A DNA stretch of 64,000 bases, from contig CBFICB010000003.1 in NCBI GenBank assembly GCA_965661005.1, positions 124,001-188,000 of the forward strand, written 5' to 3'. Positions 62,853 to 64,000 of this stretch are shown piece by piece. The number at the start of each line of letters is the position of its first letter. Positions within the stretch are counted from its first letter, which is position 1. The position numbers were made by a program, and so were the translations under genes. The DNA comes from UBA5109 sp965661005 (GTDB lineage: Bacteria > Pseudomonadota > Gammaproteobacteria > Pseudomonadales > Pseudohongiellaceae). Under the pieces are notes generated by a model that ran no database searches, was not told the DNA's origin, and saw only the letters and a program-made list of their open reading frames with translations.

Positions 62853-62877
62853 ATCTTTAATTGAATATCTTGATTAA

Positions 62878-63516
62878 TTAAACAAAGAGCCAGGGGGACT
62901 TCTGTTTCCAGTTCTCTTCAAAGCGTTTGATATCTTCAGCATGAAGTAAAGTCAGGCTAATATCATCAAGGCCGTTAAGTAAGCTCTTCTTTCTAGCACT
63001 TTCAATTTCAAAGTTAATCACTGACCCATCAGGCTTTAAAATTGTCTGCTCAGCCAAGTCGACTTCCAATTCAAAGCCTTCATTAGCAGCAGTTTCTTCG
63101 AAAATATTATTTACAATATCTTCTTTTAAAACAATAGGTAACAATCCATTTTTAAAGCAATTATTAAAAAATATATCGGCAAAACTGGGTGCAATAATGC
63201 AGCGTATGCCATAATCTTCAAGCGCCCAAGGAGCATGTTCCCGGCTTGACCCGCATCCAAAATTTTCTCTTGCCAAAAGTATGCTTCCACCAGCATAACG
63301 AGGCTGATTCAAGACAAAATCCGGGTTCAAGGGGCGATTGCTGCAATCCTGATCAGGCAAGCCTTTATCCAGATAACGAGCCTCATCAAACAAATTCTTG
63401 CCAAAACCAGTACGTTTAATGGATTTGAGGAATTGCTTAGGAATAATATAGTCCGTATCTACATTGGCCCTATCCAATGGTATGACTATGCCTTTCTCCT
63501 TAATAAACTTTTTCAT
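62878..63516 (-). CDS. leuD: 3-isopropylmalate dehydratase small subunit
   Basis: A 212-residue aconitase-swivel protein: KGIVIPLDRANVDTDYIIPKQFLKSI at the start and GGSILLARENFGCGSSREHAPWAL for substrate binding. With LeuC it converts 2- to 3-isopropylmalate. ATG at 63516 is chosen because AAGGAAGG lies nine bases before it and the product aligns with E. coli LeuD; a TTG three codons upstream is less likely. It follows leuC by 20 bp. Confidence 0.95.
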   Translation of the reverse strand: MKKFIKEKGIVIPLDRANVDTDYIIPKQFLKSIKRTGFGKNLFDEARYLDKGLPDQDCSNRPLNPDFVLNQPRYAGGSILLARENFGCGSSREHAPWALEDYGIRCIIAPSFADIFFNNCFKNGLLPIVLKEDIVNNIFEETAANEGFELEVDLAEQTILKPDGSVINFEIESARKKSLLNGLDDISLTLLHAEDIKRFEENWKQKSPWLFV

Positions 63517-63536
63517 ATTTGCCAACCTTCCTTATC

Positions 63537-64000
63537 TTATGTCCAATTCCGCACGTCAACAAAATGACCCGCTACCGCTGCGGCTGCCGCCATTGCTGGG
63601 CTTACAAGATGTGTACGACCACCAAAACCCTGGCGCCCCTCAAAATTCCGGTTTGAAGTAGAGGCACAATGCTCCCCTTCACCCAATTGATCTGCATTCA
63701 TCGCCAAACACATAGAACAGCCTGGTTCCCGCCATTGCATGCCAGCATCAGTGAATATTTTATCAAGGCCTTCTTGTTCAGCCTGCGCTTTTACAAGACC
63801 AGAACCGGGAACGACTATTGCCTCTTTGATGGTTTCTGCCACTTTATGACCTTTAACGACTGCCGCTGCTGCTCTTAAGTCTTCGATGCGCGAATTTGTA
63901 CAAGAGCCTATAAAAACACGATCAATTTTTATATCTTTTATGGGAGTATTTGCCTCCAAGCCCATATAAACCAATGCTTGCTCGTAATTACCTCGCTTGG
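63537..64000 (-). CDS. leuC: 3-isopropylmalate dehydratase large subunit, C-terminal part, cut by window edge
   Basis: The last 154 codons of LeuC; the reading frame is open to the right edge, so the start lies outside. The FeS ligands C in FIGSCTNSRIEDLR and the pair in GCSMCLAMNAD are present, as is the SNRNFEGRQG arginine motif. It forms the [4Fe-4S] subunit with LeuD. Confidence 0.95.
   Translation of the reverse strand, partial: KRGNYEQALVYMGLEANTPIKDIKIDRVFIGSCTNSRIEDLRAAAAVVKGHKVAETIKEAIVVPGSGLVKAQAEQEGLDKIFTDAGMQWREPGCSMCLAMNADQLGEGEHCASTSNRNFEGRQGFGGRTHLVSPAMAAAAAVAGHFVDVRNWT

Overview
This 64 kb window is ordinary bacterial chromosome from a low-GC (roughly 40% by eye) gammaproteobacterium. 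Gene order points to the Pseudomonas/Cellvibrio/marine-gamma side of the class. Diagnostic blocks are cysB-cysH-thrH, yccA-tusDCBE, yceD-rpmF-fabDG-acpP-fabF-mltG-tmk-holB-pilZ, rluC divergent from rne, and leuCD-asd-fimV-truA-trpF...accD-folC-cvpA-purF. No prophage, CRISPR array, rRNA operon or complete transposon is visible. The left edge cuts a TSUP-family permease and the right edge cuts leuC.

Layout. 1-5.9 kb: sulfur metabolism (TSUP permease, cysB, APS-type cysH), thrH, a CoA-type Nudix hydrolase and the tusDCBE tRNA-thiolation relay with yccA. 6.0-9.9 kb: tRNA-Ser(UGA), the prc protease, and a solitary tyrosine recombinase preceded by three stacked inverted repeats. 10-13.8 kb: glutathione genes (gor, ggt) around a small Arc-like repressor. 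13.8-22.6 kb: a minus-strand run for cell envelope, fatty acid synthesis and replication (pilZ, holB, tmk, mltG, fabF, acpP, fabG, fabD, rpmF, yceD, rluC). 22.6-34 kb: rne with a very long leader, an AddB/AddA-like nuclease-helicase pair, and a DAHP synthase preceded by a 54-codon coupled ORF. 34-42.6 kb: MscS channel, topA, branched-chain aminotransferase, tatD, an M15B peptidase, a glutaredoxin-like protein and pyrD. 42.8-49.9 kb: a six-gene MoxR/Bat (Batl) operon. 49.9-64 kb: a minus-strand series with ibpA under a ROSE-type RNA thermometer, a DUF1653 protein, purF-cvpA-SPOR protein-folC-accD-trpA-trpB-trpF-truA-fimV, asd and leuDC.

How the genes work together. tusDCBE passes sulfur to tRNA wobble uridines; here TusE and TusB carry extra cysteines otherwise typical of DsrC and DsrH. 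The fab cluster makes malonyl-ACP and elongates it, but plsX, fabH and pabC are missing from their usual slots. The trpF-B-A genes sit inside the truA-accD block. The AddAB-like pair is probably the double-strand-break resection enzyme.

The most interesting regulatory and structural signals are the heat-shock promoter plus ROSE-like thermometer in front of ibpA, the 34-bp loxP-shaped palindrome beside the orphan recombinase, the two-cysteine TusE, and the small ORF coupled to DAHP synthase. All calls are from reading the sequence; no database search was run.
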